Origin: Cyclospora cayetanensis
Taxonomy: Eukaryota > Apicomplexa > Conoidasida > Eucoccidiorida > Eimeriidae
Length of the DNA stretch: 64,000 nt
NCBI RefSeq assembly: GCF_002999335.1
Contig: NW_020312064.1
Location: 58,793 to 122,792, forward strand
Direction of reading: 5' to 3'
Part shown: in pieces, positions 23,827-36,108 of the stretch
Position numbering within the stretch: the first letter of the stretch is position 1
How the letters are laid out: every line of letters begins with the position of its first letter
Made by a program: the position numbers and the translations under genes
The notes under the pieces: model-generated
The model's input: the letters and a program-made list of their open reading frames with translations, nothing else
Database searches by the model: none
What the model was told of the DNA's origin: nothing

Positions 23827-24969
23827 CTGGGTTTTGAAACAAATGGCGTAAGGGTCCTCCGTCGGAAAGCTAGGGGGACTGCAAAGATTTGACGCCCGCG
23901 AGGTAGATCAATACTGGGATCCTTCTTCTTAGTCCCAAAACTCTAAACTGAAATCGTTCTTCAGAAGAAACTCTAACGTTTAGAGCCGCTCTCGATGAGC
24001 GCATAAGTGACCTGCTTGCTAAGGATTACTAGGGCATGACAGCCATGGAGGGGCAGCAATGTGTAGCAGGGTTTGTCCTTCCAGTCTCCTGTCTCATTCA
24101 TACCACCTGGCTTCGCCAATTATATTTTTCTTCTCTTAGCTGGATACATGCAGCCTAGTTTGCTCCCTCCTCGTTCACGTCTTTTGTTTTCCCTGATTCT
24201 GCGGCGTGCTCAGCTTACCACACAGTTCCATTTTACATTGGCTCGCAGTCTTCCCTTGAGATGGGACCCCTGAGCCTCTGGAGGCCTGTCGTTCCCTTTC
24301 CTCACTGGAATCCCATGTCTAAATACAGTGAATTGCTCGAAACTAAATGCCTAGTCAAAAAGGCTCGTGGTCATCCACCACCGGACGCAGGGCTCAGACA
24401 GCCGGAGCACGCAAAATGTGCTCCTCGCACTTAATATCTAAAATTCAGCCTTCAAGCCCTGCACCCTGAGCCCTACTCCTTTTTCGTCTTTTCGTGGTTT
24501 CCCAAGAGGACAGCACAGATGTCCTGGGCTCTATGCTGAGGTAAATGAAATGCAAAGGCCCCAACCTAAGCGTCAAGACCTTAATTTTTCCACTGCTTTG
24601 TATTTTTACATATAATGAGCGAAGACGCAGACCTTCTGCCTCAGGTCTTCAGGCAAGCACAGGTGACCCCTAGCACGGGCCTGGTGGGGGGTTAGCCATT
24701 GAAAGCCCCAGAGAGGGGCCTCTCCCGGGCCCCAAGGCAGCCCGGATAGAACTTCATGCATTTTTTTCTATCTTCCGGAGGTTTTGGATGAGACACGCAT
24801 ACAAATAGAAGCCTCATCGAGGCTGAGGCTCCGGGGACTCGATTTAAGCGTGTTCGATGCGGAGTTTGCGGTTTGGGCGTGCCCGCAGGCAAGTGAATTC
24901 ATCGTGGCTTTACATGCACGGAGAGCCACAGCCGATGGCCTTGAGGGGCGTGCGAGGTTTCTTAGGGGG
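23827..24969. other. intergenic stretch with possible 5' exons
   Basis: At about 23827-23890 (-) the RCC1 frame stays open and reads like coding sequence. At 24779-24969 (+) the ALKBH1 frame is open after an acceptor-like CCGGAG at 24776-24781. Both may be first exons, but neither has a convincing start. Confidence 0.35.
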
Positions 24970-27704
24970 ATGTTTCGACTCCAGGATGGAGCAGGAATGG
25001 CTGCACAAGTAACCTCGGGTTCACCTACCCCCGGTGAAGGGGCCCCATTCGGCGAGGATCTCCCATCGCACGGGCTCCAAAGGATTACTGATCGGTTCAA
25101 ATCAGCTGAAGTGGCACTTAGAGAAGCAGATTTTGTGCACATATTGCTGCGAAAGGAATGTGAGAAGCCAGATACGCAGCAGCCGCAGCAACAACTGCAC
25201 GAGCAGGAACGCCTACGTCAGCAGCACGGCAACCAACAGCAAAACTGGGAACATCTGAAGCAAATATCCATGAGTGTTGTGGGTCTTGAAGGGCTTCCAG
25301 GTCAACACTTGGAATTTGATGAGGCACAGCTCAACGCTGCTGCCATCAGCAGAAGCAGACGTAGCAAATCGAGAGCTCCTACGTGCGACTCCAGCAACAA
25401 CAGCAGTGATATATCCCCGGCTGTGGTAGCAGCAGCCAGAGCAGCAGCGGAAGCAATTGCTTCGGCTGCTGTTAAGGAGACAGCTTCGCCTCCGGATGCA
25501 GCTACAGCAGCGTTGGCAGGAGCTACAGAAGCGGCAGCAGGTGCTGCATTTGCTAGAGTGTATGCCATACAGGAACGTCGGGGAGCGTGGCTGCTGCCAG
25601 GCTGCCTGACCCTCCCGCAGCAACTGTTGCTGAGCGATGAAGTCTGCTGTTCGCTGCTAAGGCCCCCTGCGGTCTGCAATCTTTGCCAGCACCAGCAACA
25701 GAGGCCGTCGCAGGTGCAAGGCAGCTATAATGCTTCGATTCCAAGGGGTGGCTGCAGCAGCGAATCAAGAGAGTCCGGTTGCGCTGCTGCTGAAGGCGTT
25801 GCATTGACACTCAGTACAGAGCTCCGGAAGTGTAGCCGTATGCCTGCCCTCAAGCAGCTCTCAGGTGATCCTAGAACCCTGCCGCTCACCAGCAACGGAA
25901 GCATCAGCAGCACTTGGCGGCAATGGCAGCTTCACCAATCCGAGGTTGGTGCTACTGCTGCGGAGCAGGAAGCCATGGCCGAGCAGCGACTGCTGCTGCA
26001 CTACCTTCCGCCTCCTCGAGAACTGCGCTGGTCCTCGATCGGCTCTCAAGTGTATGACTGGGGTAGGCGAGCCTACTATACGGATCCCTCAGAGAAGCAG
26101 CTCTCAAGTGATTCTCTTGCAAGACTCAACGATGCACAGTCCTGCTGCAGAGACAGCATCACCAGCAGTAGCAGTAGCAACAGCAGCAGCGGAGTTGTTC
26201 TACCAGCGGTCTTGCACTACCTTGCGGGCTATGCCCTGAACACCGTGCACCTGCAGCGACAACAGACAGTTGCTTCTTCTTCTACTCCTGATGCTCCTGC
26301 TGCTTCTACCGCTGCTGCTGTAGAGCTTGCTGCATATCTGCAGGTACGTCTGCGCGCGATTTACACAGGGCCTCCCATCTCCCAAGTTACGTAAAACGAA
26401 GAAACGGCAGGAGCAGCACCGACAATGCAAGAGTGTTTCTGGCGTATGGCGTGCATGCAGACTGCTCTGGTGAATGTATATCGAGCAGGAGATCGCTTGA
26501 GGGGGCACAAAGATGATGCAGAAGTCAATGGCCTCGTGCCCCTTGTTTCCATCAGGCGCGCCTGCCTTGCCGCTCCGGTTGCCTTTCCTGCTGCTGCCCA
26601 GCGTATTGGTGCCTTTTCTGGTGTTGTTGCCACGGATCGTGATGTTTTTGGTGCTGTTGCTGCTGCTGATATTGGAGCAGTGTTGCAGCTGTTGGGTCTC
26701 GCATCACGTGTTGTTGCGGCTAGTTGTGCTGAATTGTGCCGCCGCTGCTGCTCCTAATGCTGCTGCCGAGCGTGTTAGTTTACTATGCGCGTCCCCCTTC
26801 GCAGCATTTGAGGGGAAGCATTAGTAGAAGGCACTGCGATTTTCATTGTAGTCATTGCAGCAAGGTGCAACGTGTGCGTGGGTGTGTGTCTGCAGCCTAG
26901 GTCTCCCTTGTCTTTTTCTACTCGGCGGCAGCACTCGCGAGTAAGAGGGATGCTGTGGAATCTGCTGCTACTGCTTTTTCTGCGTATTTCGATGCATCAG
27001 GATATGCTGGCAAGGTTGCTGTCTACTCAGGGAGGAGCCCCTGCCTCTTGTTCTGCGGTCTGGCGACTTGCTAATTCTTTCGGGCCCAGCGCGTCTTCTG
27101 TTGCATGGTCAGTGCACGCATCAGAAGCCGGTTCGCATCCCTATTGCTGGTGTCTACACTGTTGTTCTTGCTCCTAAAATGAATTGCACTGACTTGCCAG
27201 CTGGAACGAAGGCTGTTGCGTAAAAGCACTGGAGCGTTTTGCCCTTACGCTGCTGTAGGTGTTCCCAAACTTCTTTACTACACACCAAAGCCGCCAAAAC
27301 TAGCGACAAGGTGCGAGAAATGTACTGATGGTGGTGGTGGTGACGGCTGGAAGCCTTTACAGAGCAGCTGTAACAATGTCGACAGCAGCAAGATCATCAC
27401 GTCCCCACACACATTTGCACGTCATGCCAACGGACTTCGCAGAGGCCAGCAACTGTCACCGCCTCCAGAGTTGCTACTTTTCGGCAAAAGATTTGCCGAC
27501 GATCAGCCGGAGCCGAAGCAGCAGCAGATTACGCAGCTGGTGGAGTACGTAAAATGCCTACCGCACTTGTTGCGTGTTGAGGTAATCCTTAGGGAGATTA
27601 TACGAGAAAAAGAGAAGAGAATAGAATACTGGCAGCAGCGCCTCCTATCTGTGTACAGGGAACTGCAACATCTGAGACTAAATCTAAGCTGCCGGGGGAC
27701 TTAA
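24970..27704 (+). CDS. ALKBH1: ALKBH1-type 2-oxoglutarate/Fe(II) dioxygenase
   Basis: Exons are 24970-26343, 26461-26555, 26896-26940, 27001-27107 and 27259-27704, in phase, giving about 688 residues; human ALKBH1 has 389. The fold can be followed in order: GAWLLPGCLTLPQQLLL, then AVCNL; LPPPRELRWSSIG followed by YDWGRRAYY; NVYRAGDRLRGHKDDAE with the Fe ligands of the HxD motif; PLVSISLGLPCLFLLGG; RSGDLLILSGPARLLLHGVP with the distal His; and near the C-terminus RLNLSCR, the RxxxxxR 2-oxoglutarate motif. All catalytic residues are present. The family removes methyl groups from nucleic acids, including tRNA and mitochondrial RNA. Long Ala, Gln and Ser inserts separate the N-terminal blocks. 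The second intron needs a GC donor. The start is unsure because the frame is open upstream. Confidence 0.85.
26556..26895 (+). other. proposed GC-AG intron in ALKBH1
   Basis: The donor is CCATCAG|GCGCGC and the acceptor GTCTGCAG|CCTAGG. Joining them gives VSIS followed by LGLPCLFLL, which aligns without gap to the SFSFGQSAIFLL region of the family. No GT near the end of the exon gives phase 2 and keeps that segment. Confidence 0.6.
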
Positions 27705-29645
27705 AGAGATTTGAAACTCTGTTGCAAGGGCGGGGCAGTGCGGACGACGAGCAAGTGATATCGAATTCCGGTAGCGAGGGATAAAGGCAGGAAGACGAAG
27801 GTATGTAGGGAAACGCACAGGTTTGAACACAGGACCAGATGCCACAGTAGGAGCAGAGAGAGGAAGAAGCAAAACAAAATACATCGAGAAAGAGAGAAGC
27901 AGGCACGAACAGAGGGTTACGGATGGAGTTTTCTGATTCTGGCCGATCTTCTTTCATGGAGAAAGCCCCCTACTGGATGAGGTCTAAAACCACGGCCGAG
28001 GGGCGATAAGATAATGTGCATGCTTCGTTCAAGCGCAAAACATCTACAGCAGCAGATATCGCCGAAACCTAAAGGTGGTAGCAGAACGCTTCTTTGCTTC
28101 GTTAACAGAAATAGCAAAACTTATAGCAAACGCTAAAGAATAGGAATAGCAACAGCAAGCAGCTATGGTATGTGCTACTTCCAGGGGTAAAGCAGGAGAA
28201 ACTGCTGGACAGGGCATTTCAAGAGAATAACCGGAGCAGTAATGTTTGGATTGGCAGAGTTCTGAAAGGTCTGCATCAGTAGCAATAGCGATGGTGCTGA
28301 GCGCAGCCTACGGCATGGCGGGGAACGGGGACACGAGCACTGGCCGCATTTTCATGTTGCATGAGGCTTAGTGGTTAAAGCAGGGGCCGATGTTTACCGT
28401 AAGGCAGTAAACACGAGCTGACTGGGTCGCCTACGTGCATTACGTAATTCACGAGGAGCCCTCCTAGGGAGTACGGTGGCATGAGGACCCTCGGAGGCAG
28501 GTGAAATGCTTGGGTCTTGATGGAGCTTCTGAGTAGCACTCCGTATATAACATATATGACAGCTAATTTTAGTGAGCTTGTGCTAATTTCTTATTCCCGC
28601 AGTGCGCAATAGGTGCTCTGGCCCACTACCTGCCATGTCGTACAGCATGTGTTGCCGAAAGGCAGACAGCATGGATTTCTTGGGTTCCAGTGTACATGCC
28701 AGCGGTATAGGCTTTATTGACAGTTGGTTACGCTAAGTTGGGGTGATTTGGAACTACGTCTAGGGTTTGTAGGCATGTCGCCTGCAACACGCGTAAACCA
28801 TTGACCGTAACCCCATGCCACGTTCCCAAAAGAAATGTCTACAGAGGCTCTCTCTGGGCAGTGCGATGTACGCGCAACGACACCACGAAGAAAGTCAGCT
28901 CTGATACTCAAGGGTAAGACCCCGCCGAAAAGATATTAACGCAATGGGTTTGAGTCGTGCCGCTAGCTGTCGACCGGTCGAGCAGCCCGTTGGTCTCATG
29001 CCCCTTCGCGAGGCTTTCCAATGTTAACATGGAGAAACTCTTTGGCAACACTCAGCAAACTGCACTGCTTAGATAATAATAGTTTGAAAGAGGGCGCTAT
29101 GAGCAGTAGTCGTAGCAGAAGCAACCGATTTTGCTGCTGCTCCCGAATCGGGGGGTCACAAGGACAGCTAGTGCCACCTCACCAGGAAAATTCCGGGGGG
29201 TCTATCGTTGATTTTCAGCCTTTTTCTGTGTAAAGAAGAAGCACCTGATGCATTTAGTTTCTCGTTTACCTCAGAACGGGCTGAGGGCCCCCTCGCCTCC
29301 CGCCCTGTCCAAAGAAAGAGACGCCGCTGCTCCGACTCGCTGCGAAAACGTGTAGCTCCCGAGTGCTCCTCGTCCGCAGCTTGCTGCTGCTGACCTCCTA
29401 TTCGGGCAGCGCGCTTGTCATGGCTGAGTCTGACGCACCGGCATAGCAGCGGCAGCAGCGGTAGAGCCAGGAACACGGGTTGAAGTTTTAGCAGCAGCAC
29501 TGCCAGCACGCTGCACCCTGCCGAGAGGAAGCCTTGTCTTCGTGGAATTCACGTTGCCTAGAGGCCCCATTGTATCTAGTCTGCTTGACCTGAACGCTTG
29601 TTAACAAGTGAAGCACTAGAAGCGGCAATAGGGACGGCTGAGACA
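27705..29645. other. intergenic stretch
   Basis: No supported gene. The frame of the next gene is open from about 29598 without an ATG before 29646. No RNA gene was recognised. Confidence 0.45.
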
Positions 29646-32600
29646 ATGGAGGCCACGAGGCACAGGCCTCTTCCACTGCACGCTTACCAGCAGCAGCAGC
29701 AGCTCCTGCTGCAGCTGCAGAGGCAGCAGTTTCCACAGCCTCAAGCCGGCGCGGCAGCTACGGGGTGGTCTGTTTTGCTGCAAGCATGCGATGCTCCGGG
29801 GTCCCCCCCTACCCTCCGGACAGAGGGGACGCTCCCCAGCGGCATGCGCTGGTGCAGCAGCAGCAAACATGCTGACATATGCACCGACGCCAGACGCATT
29901 GCCGCTGCTACAAGCTCTAGTTGCATCCATGGGCAGTGCAGCAGCACGGCTACATCGTTAAGGAGTGAATCTTTGGCTGACTCCCAGGAGCTTTGCTCTG
30001 CGTCGGCTGCGGCTGCTTCTGATGCTGCAGCACTAGCAGCAGAAGCAGCAGCGGGAGTAGCAGCAGGTGTGGCCGCAAGAACCTCTACGCGCTCTGCTTA
30101 CAGTTTGCCGGAGTCCCCCAGCTGGCATACACACATGCTCGTGCGGTGTATGTCTCCTCGCTGGGAATTCCAGCAGCGACAGAAAGTCAAAAGGAGACAA
30201 CAACAACAGCAGCTGGCACTGCAGCAGCAGCAGCAGGCCTTACTCCTTCCCAGAACCGCCTGTCCTAGAGAGACAGCCAAAGCGGCAACACGGGCCTCGC
30301 CTCCCCACCTCTACCAAGAGGGTCTTCTTGCTGTAACAGCGCAAAATGGAGCACAGACGCAGTCAGCATCAACAACAACGCTGGCCGAGGCACTCCCTGC
30401 AGCAGGCGGGGGAGCAGCAACACCCACGTCAGGACCTGAAACGGTAGCAGCAGGAGGACAAACTGCAAGGGCACCACCGGCCGTTGCGGAATGCACCACA
30501 GCATTAATGTTTCCGCCAGTATTGCCACGAACAGCCCCAGCACTCTCAGAAAAGGTGCAAAGGGCCGCTGCCGAAGCGGGGAAAAGCGTGGCATCAGTAG
30601 GCCAGCCTCCAATTCCTGGCAGTGGGCAGGGGCCTTGCCATCGTGTTGATTCAGTGGTCCTGGGTGGCTTGCAGGGGAGCAGTATTGCTGGTAGTATGCA
30701 GTACACCGGCAACAACTGCTCTGCTAGCGAAAGCGCCTTCTCCAGCAGTAAGGCACCGCCAATAATGAAATCTGGTGTGCAGCAACAACCGCCTGCTACG
30801 AGCAGCTGCCCCTCCAGCTGTTTGGAGCTTCAGGCCAACAGCAACCCTTCCGGCGATGAAGCAACGCCCTGCAACAGCAGCACGTGTAGCAGCAATAGCA
30901 TTTGCTGTAGGGACGCTTCGTTGTGGAGTACTGATGAAGAAAGAAGCTGCATGCACCAGCGGGCGAAGGCAGCCACTGAGGCAGTGCTGCAGGGGGCGCA
31001 GCAACAGGAAAAGGAAGAGCAAGAGCAAACGCGAGTGCAGATCAGGCATGGTCAACACGAGACGGAACTTGTTCTGGATACTGGCCAGTCCGGGCTGTCA
31101 CAGCATGAGCGTCTGAGGCTTGTGTCGCAGCAGGACACGCTTCTGACTTCTGGGAGGCAGCAGCAGAAGATGCAGCCTGCCGTTCCGGTATTGGGAGATG
31201 AAGGCCACAGTGGTAGCGGCAGAAGCAGTCCCTGCCAAGCCTGCAGCAGTAGCAACAGCAGGAGGAGCAGCAGGCACTGCAGAATCCATGCTCACCTAAA
31301 AGCCGAGTTGACGAGATATCAAGAGGCAGCGAAGCAGCATCGCCAGGCTTTGCAACAGCAGCGAGGCGCGATGCAGCAGCAGCAGATGCTCATTGATGCC
31401 CTTCGCACACGACTTGCGTCGCTGGGGGTCCCCACAAATCTGGACGTCCTCATGGAGAGTTCTCAGAGGCCCCGTGCGCTGCCCCAGTCCTCCAAAGAGA
31501 CCTTGGGCTGTGGCGATAGGTGCGCAGAGCAACAACAGATAGCAGCACCAAGGATTTCCTATAATTACTGCGGTAGTAGCGACAGCGAAAGCAGCAGCCA
31601 CCGCAGGGGGAGCCGCAGCAGTGACAGCAGCGGCAGGGGAAGTGGAATACGAACTGGCGAATGCTCGTGGCTGTTTGAGGGTGAGCCACATGTGCCGCTG
31701 CAGCGCACACTAAAGCAGCAAATATCGTCGAAGACGCAGTACTTTGATCTGGCCAGCAGAAGCAGCAGTGATAGCAGCAGCCGCAGCAGCAGCTGTAGCA
31801 GGAAGAAATTGGGTGGCATTGCTGAATTCAACGGTGGAGAGCTATTCACCGTTAGTAGTAACCGCAGAGGCAGCAATGGTTGGAGGAGTATTCACCAACA
31901 GCAGCTGGGGTCCTACACTACCAGCGGAAGGACAGAGCTTGTCTCTGCTGTAGCTGGAGAAGCAGAAGTACCAGAGGACGTAACAGCGCAAGACTCTGCA
32001 GCAACTGCTTCTGCAACGACCTGCGCCCCTACGGTCTGTGCCCTTGCTGGATGGCTTGCTGCCCGAACGCCCAGAGCGTTGCCTCCCCAAGCCTTCAGGG
32101 TTGCGGCAACAACACCACCGACGTTTGCTACTACCTCACTTGCTCACGAAAGAGGCTTGCACAACATACCTCGCCTGAAATCCTGTTCTCATGAAGGTCA
32201 TACCTCGACCGCCGAAGGAGCCGTTGCTTTCGTCCCTCCAGCCCGTTCCAAACACTTCTTCGGTGCGCAATCAATACATAGAGCCGATGCGGCAAGTGCA
32301 CCAGCAGGTACATCAGCGACGGCAAAAGCTGCAACAGTTGCGAGGGCAGCAGATGCTGCTGCAGCGGACCAGTGGCTGCAGCAGTGGTTGCAGCGCTCTA
32401 ACAAGCATGGAGCACTTAGCGCTTCCTCAACAAGCTCCAGGGCCCCCTCCAAAGCGGAGAGTGAAGTAGAACAGCCCTCTCAAGAGCAGCAGCTGCACGT
32501 TCGGTGGAGTCAGCAGAGCAACACCAGCTGTAGCTCTGTTCCAGTGAATTCCTACTGTCTCCTGACCTCCCCTAGATCTTTGCTTCCACACGCCTTGCTA

Positions 32601-32657
32601 CGACGAAGCCCCAGGCAGCTTCCTTTGCCAATTTCAGAGCAGCAGCAGCACCACTAG
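29646..32657 (+). CDS. hypothetical Gln/Ser/Ala-rich protein with coiled coil
   Basis: A single uninterrupted frame of 1,003 codons, with first ATG at 29646 and TAG at 32655-32657. I do not recognise it. It is dominated by Gln, Ser and Ala runs. The one ordered-looking stretch is a heptad-like helix near residue 550, ELTRYQEAAKQHRQAL followed by QMLIDALRTRLASLGVP. There is no signal peptide and no membrane helix. The minus strand also has long open frames here, but they encode Leu-rich translations of the CAG runs and are taken as shadows. Length and continuity make it a likely gene, although CAG-rich DNA inflates open frames. Confidence 0.55.
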   Translation: MEATRHRPLPLHAYQQQQQLLLQLQRQQFPQPQAGAAATGWSVLLQACDAPGSPPTLRTEGTLPSGMRWCSSSKHADICTDARRIAAATSSSCIHGQCSSTATSLRSESLADSQELCSASAAAASDAAALAAEAAAGVAAGVAARTSTRSAYSLPESPSWHTHMLVRCMSPRWEFQQRQKVKRRQQQQQLALQQQQQALLLPRTACPRETAKAATRASPPHLYQEGLLAVTAQNGAQTQSASTTTLAEALPAAGGGAATPTSGPETVAAGGQTARAPPAVAECTTALMFPPVLPRTAPALSEKVQRAAAEAGKSVASVGQPPIPGSGQGPCHRVDSVVLGGLQGSSIAGSMQYTGNNCSASESAFSSSKAPPIMKSGVQQQPPATSSCPSSCLELQANSNPSGDEATPCNSSTCSSNSICCRDASLWSTDEERSCMHQRAKAATEAVLQGAQQQEKEEQEQTRVQIRHGQHETELVLDTGQSGLSQHERLRLVSQQDTLLTSGRQQQKMQPAVPVLGDEGHSGSGRSSPCQACSSSNSRRSSRHCRIHAHLKAELTRYQEAAKQHRQALQQQRGAMQQQQMLIDALRTRLASLGVPTNLDVLMESSQRPRALPQSSKETLGCGDRCAEQQQIAAPRISYNYCGSSDSESSSHRRGSRSSDSSGRGSGIRTGECSWLFEGEPHVPLQRTLKQQISSKTQYFDLASRSSSDSSSRSSSCSRKKLGGIAEFNGGELFTVSSNRRGSNGWRSIHQQQLGSYTTSGRTELVSAVAGEAEVPEDVTAQDSAATASATTCAPTVCALAGWLAARTPRALPPQAFRVAATTPPTFATTSLAHERGLHNIPRLKSCSHEGHTSTAEGAVAFVPPARSKHFFGAQSIHRADAASAPAGTSATAKAATVARAADAAAADQWLQQWLQRSNKHGALSASSTSSRAPSKAESEVEQPSQEQQLHVRWSQQSNTSCSSVPVNSYCLLTSPRSLLPHALLRRSPRQLPLPISEQQQHH

Positions 32658-34914
32658 GTGCTTTCGTAGCAGGGGGACGCGCGGATGAGATCCAGCATTT
32701 TTCCTTTTCTCGTCTTTCTCCCCCTAAGGCCGCTACATTGAAGCCAGCAGCTTCTGTCCGCCGTACTGATATCACCGTGTTGAACAGAATGTGGAATAGC
32801 TAGGAGATCTCTGTGCGAACTGCTTCACTACCGCGGTGGGCGCGGAGAAAGCCCCGAAGCAGTACTACGGTACATGCGAGAGCTTGGTCTTGAGGCTTTC
32901 CATGAATATTTCGCTAAAGCGGATAGCGGTGTAGCAGCAACGATACGTATGCGAAAGTTGCCGTGGCACGACAAACAAAGTATAGAGAGTATGCTTGTCA
33001 GCAAGATGAGGCAAATCTAGGGATAAATTAAATTTTGATCATGCTGTGTGATTTCAAAGAATGACAACTGCTTCATAAGAAAGCTTTTCGCGCTGGCGAT
33101 TCTTCTGGCTGTGATAGCATTGAGAGGTCATGCGACCTGACGTTCGTTCGTAGTTCTGCCATTAAAAGTCGAGGTGTGGCGTGCGACCAAATGAAATAGC
33201 AATTTTTAGATGTAGCTAACCACAGCAAATGCTAGTTAGTGGGGAGCTCTGGTGCACGGCTGTTCTGTTGTAGCTTGAAACCAGTTTGGCATAGTTGATG
33301 GTTCATGCACCTATGGACAAAATGCAAAAGCATGCAGTGCCCGGTCAAGTTCCTGCGGGGAGTGAAGAAACCTAGATGGGGGTGTGCCATGAATGACTGG
33401 TGTAGAGGGGAAGGTGTAAGTCTAAATGCTAACGTCTGCTCCTCTCCGTTTATTGCCCTTTCCTGCCTTCTCTTAATGAGGGATTCGTTGCTTGCGCCTT
33501 CGTCGTTTTCTTGTAGGCGCTTTCGCGCCAATGTTTCTTTCTTCGGTCCCTTTGCCGTTCCTTCAGTTGTTTCCTCCATATTCATTTATGCTTGATTGTT
33601 CTGGTGTGATTTGATCACTTCAGCGCTGTCCCTGTGCATTTCATGTGCCTTGGGACCGCTGCATACTTCTACCGTGAGGGGCTTGACACGTATGCTATTG
33701 CGCTGCGTCCAATACCCTCTCTCCCCCGCCATAAACCAATTTTTAGACTATTGTGAAGCATAGGTGGAAGGGATAGACTGAAAGGATTCCGAGGTATTTT
33801 GAGACGACTCCCCCTCATCGCTACCCGCAGTAGTCTGACCTCGCCAAACGGCAGAAATAATATCCCTTGCAGTAATGCTGCATGCAGCAGTAAAAAAGAT
33901 GTAGCTTGGCTCATTTTGAAGCTACAAAAGACTAATCAGCCAGGCCAGATTTCGTGCTCTCTGTGGTGGTAGTCGTCCACTGGGAGGTGAGCTGCTACAG
34001 GAGGGGTCTACGGTACTAGGAAGGTAAAATAGTTTGTTTTCGCTCTATAGTAAGCTTTTATAGTTTTGATAGCTTCCATAAGCTTATTTTAAAAACCAGA
34101 GGCTACTAAAGTGAATATTAAAGAAGATGGTCTTGTGCGGTGTGCTGCTCCTGGCGTTTCGGCCACTCACTATGCACGTGCTGTCCACTGGTCACACTGT
34201 CTGCTGGAGGTGCAGCTGTACCCCTGTAGAGGACTTCTTTTCTCCACTAGGTTCATCTTTTTACTTTTTATTTGGTGTATATTGTGGAGTATAGGATCGG
34301 GGGATGCCCCGTTGCTCATCTGAGGAGACCTCCTCTGGCACGAGCTCCCCACTGCAAAAAGGCAGCAGTTTTTGCTCCTTTCTTCCTCTTATCTTTTGTC
34401 TGTGGACCCTTTGATGCTACGCCTTTTCTGGATTATAGATGCTCTGCGCGGCTCTCCTGCGGAGACCTTAGCTGCCAAACATCGGCTCCCCACTGGTCTG
34501 CAGCATCATCTGCTGCCTCTGCCTCTTGCCTTTGGAGAGTTAGGACTTGGAATCTGAGCACTCTAGAGTCGGACTTATAGGCAAGACCTTCAGGCCTAGA
34601 GCTCAGGAACTAGAATACTACAGGGCATCTGCGCGAAAACCTGGGCGGAGTATTCCATGCCGCTCCATACGAAGTCTCGCGTTGACGGCAGTGCAACGGG
34701 TACATCTCCTCAATAGACCATTATCATATAAAGTAGAGCCTTTCATGCTTTCAGGGCATTCTTGGGCCTTCTAGGGTGTCCTTTGTTCCAAGCCCCCCCA
34801 TACCTCTCCGCCCCATCCCCCATCTCTCCTCACTGGCCCTCGGTCTTCTTCAGTGGACAGGCTCTCCCTCTCTCTCTCAAAATTTTCTTTTTATGCTTTT
34901 ATATTGCTTTGCGC
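32658..34914. other. intergenic stretch
   Basis: No gene was recognised. A pyrimidine-rich segment at about 34840-34910 precedes the next open frame and could be a 5' UTR or an intron tail. Confidence 0.4.
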
Positions 34915-36108
34915 ATGCCTTTTGCTTCCTTTTTCCGTAGGCCCACTCATTATACCCCTGGGGTTCCTCTTCCTATTTCCTGTGCATGCATTGCGTGCAT
35001 GTATGCTCTAGGGCTTGCAAAAGACCTCATGACTTCTGCTTCGGCTCGTTCTACAAGAAGCCCTAGTCCTTGGGCGGAGGAGACGGTCTCTAGAGCAACC
35101 ACATCTCCCCTGTCGTCCGATGTGGAGAGAGCAGAAGCAGCAACAACGCGTCAAACAGATATCCATTACCCCCACGCTCTTGATGACAACCACGCATTAG
35201 ACCTCGCGCTAGCCGCTGTTGATGCTGTAACACAAGCAGCAAGCATCGGCATAAGCATACACAAGCTGGTACCGGTTGCTCCTAATCGTGTGGCTTCTAC
35301 ACCTCCGACTCTGACTGGAGCAGCTTCCACATGCACAATTGCATCAGCCGCCCCCCCTCCTACCCTGCAGCATCAGCGGCGGTTTTCAGGACTAGAGGCC
35401 AGCATCGTTCTAGGAAAAAGCGGCTTTGAAGTGGCAGTCTACTCGCCCCGCAGTGTGGGCTCTTGTGCTGGCATAGACGACATTGTGGGTATCGACGCGG
35501 CAGCGTGTTGCGGCAGTCTCATTCAGGAAGACCAGCAGGAAGACTGCTTCGCCGAAATTTCAACGGCTGCTCCTCGTATTTCTGCCGCTCGCAGTAGCAA
35601 GCACAATGGCTTACTTGCAGTACAGCAGGACGTGCAGCAACAGCAGCGGCTTCAGGAGCACTACCGCCAGCTGCGCCTCCAACAGCCACACCAGCAAGTG
35701 ACTCTGCACTGTAACTGCTGGCCCTTTGCTTGCGTGGAGGCTTGCGGCTATGAGGAAGCCTCGCGTTGGAGGGGTGAGGTGACTCTTGGAGCACCCCCGG
35801 GGCTTAAGTGCCCTTGCTGCATCCGGCAAAGCCTTCCAGGTTCCATCCTCAATGTACCGGCAGCAGCAGCTTCAGCAGCATCTCAACACGCGCAAAGACT
35901 GAGCACAGCAGCAGGATTCTGGCTGCACCACCACCAGCTGTCCCGCCACCACCACCGCCATCACCACCACCCCCACCCCCGTTACCACCACCACCTCCAA
36001 CAGGCGAATGTGTACGAGTGGGCAGACATGGAACCCCCAGGAGAGACCCGTCACGCTTTTTTCGCGCAGGAGGGTGCTCTTCGTGCAGCAGACGTCTGCA
36101 CGTGCTGA
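34915..36108 (+). CDS. hypothetical His/Cys-containing low-complexity protein
   Basis: This open frame starts at the first ATG after a T-rich segment and has 397 codons. The N-terminus has a hydrophobic stretch, ISCACIACMYALGLA, that could act as a signal anchor. In the middle, RRFSGLEASIVLGKSGFEVA looks ordered. Further on comes a Cys cluster (HCNCWPFACVEACGYEE, then GLKCPCCIRQ), followed by a His-rich tract from codons 'ccaccac'. I cannot name a family. A GTAAGT at 36140-36145 suggests that the transcript may leave this frame and splice to a downstream exon. Confidence 0.4.
   Translation: MPFASFFRRPTHYTPGVPLPISCACIACMYALGLAKDLMTSASARSTRSPSPWAEETVSRATTSPLSSDVERAEAATTRQTDIHYPHALDDNHALDLALAAVDAVTQAASIGISIHKLVPVAPNRVASTPPTLTGAASTCTIASAAPPPTLQHQRRFSGLEASIVLGKSGFEVAVYSPRSVGSCAGIDDIVGIDAAACCGSLIQEDQQEDCFAEISTAAPRISAARSSKHNGLLAVQQDVQQQQRLQEHYRQLRLQQPHQQVTLHCNCWPFACVEACGYEEASRWRGEVTLGAPPGLKCPCCIRQSLPGSILNVPAAAASAASQHAQRLSTAAGFWLHHHQLSRHHHRHHHHPHPRYHHHLQQANVYEWADMEPPGETRHAFFAQEGALRAADVCTC

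Noticed and set aside
30265..32452. Several long minus-strand frames opposite the 1,003-codon gene
   Set aside because: Composition follows from CAG runs read backwards; none has domain content.
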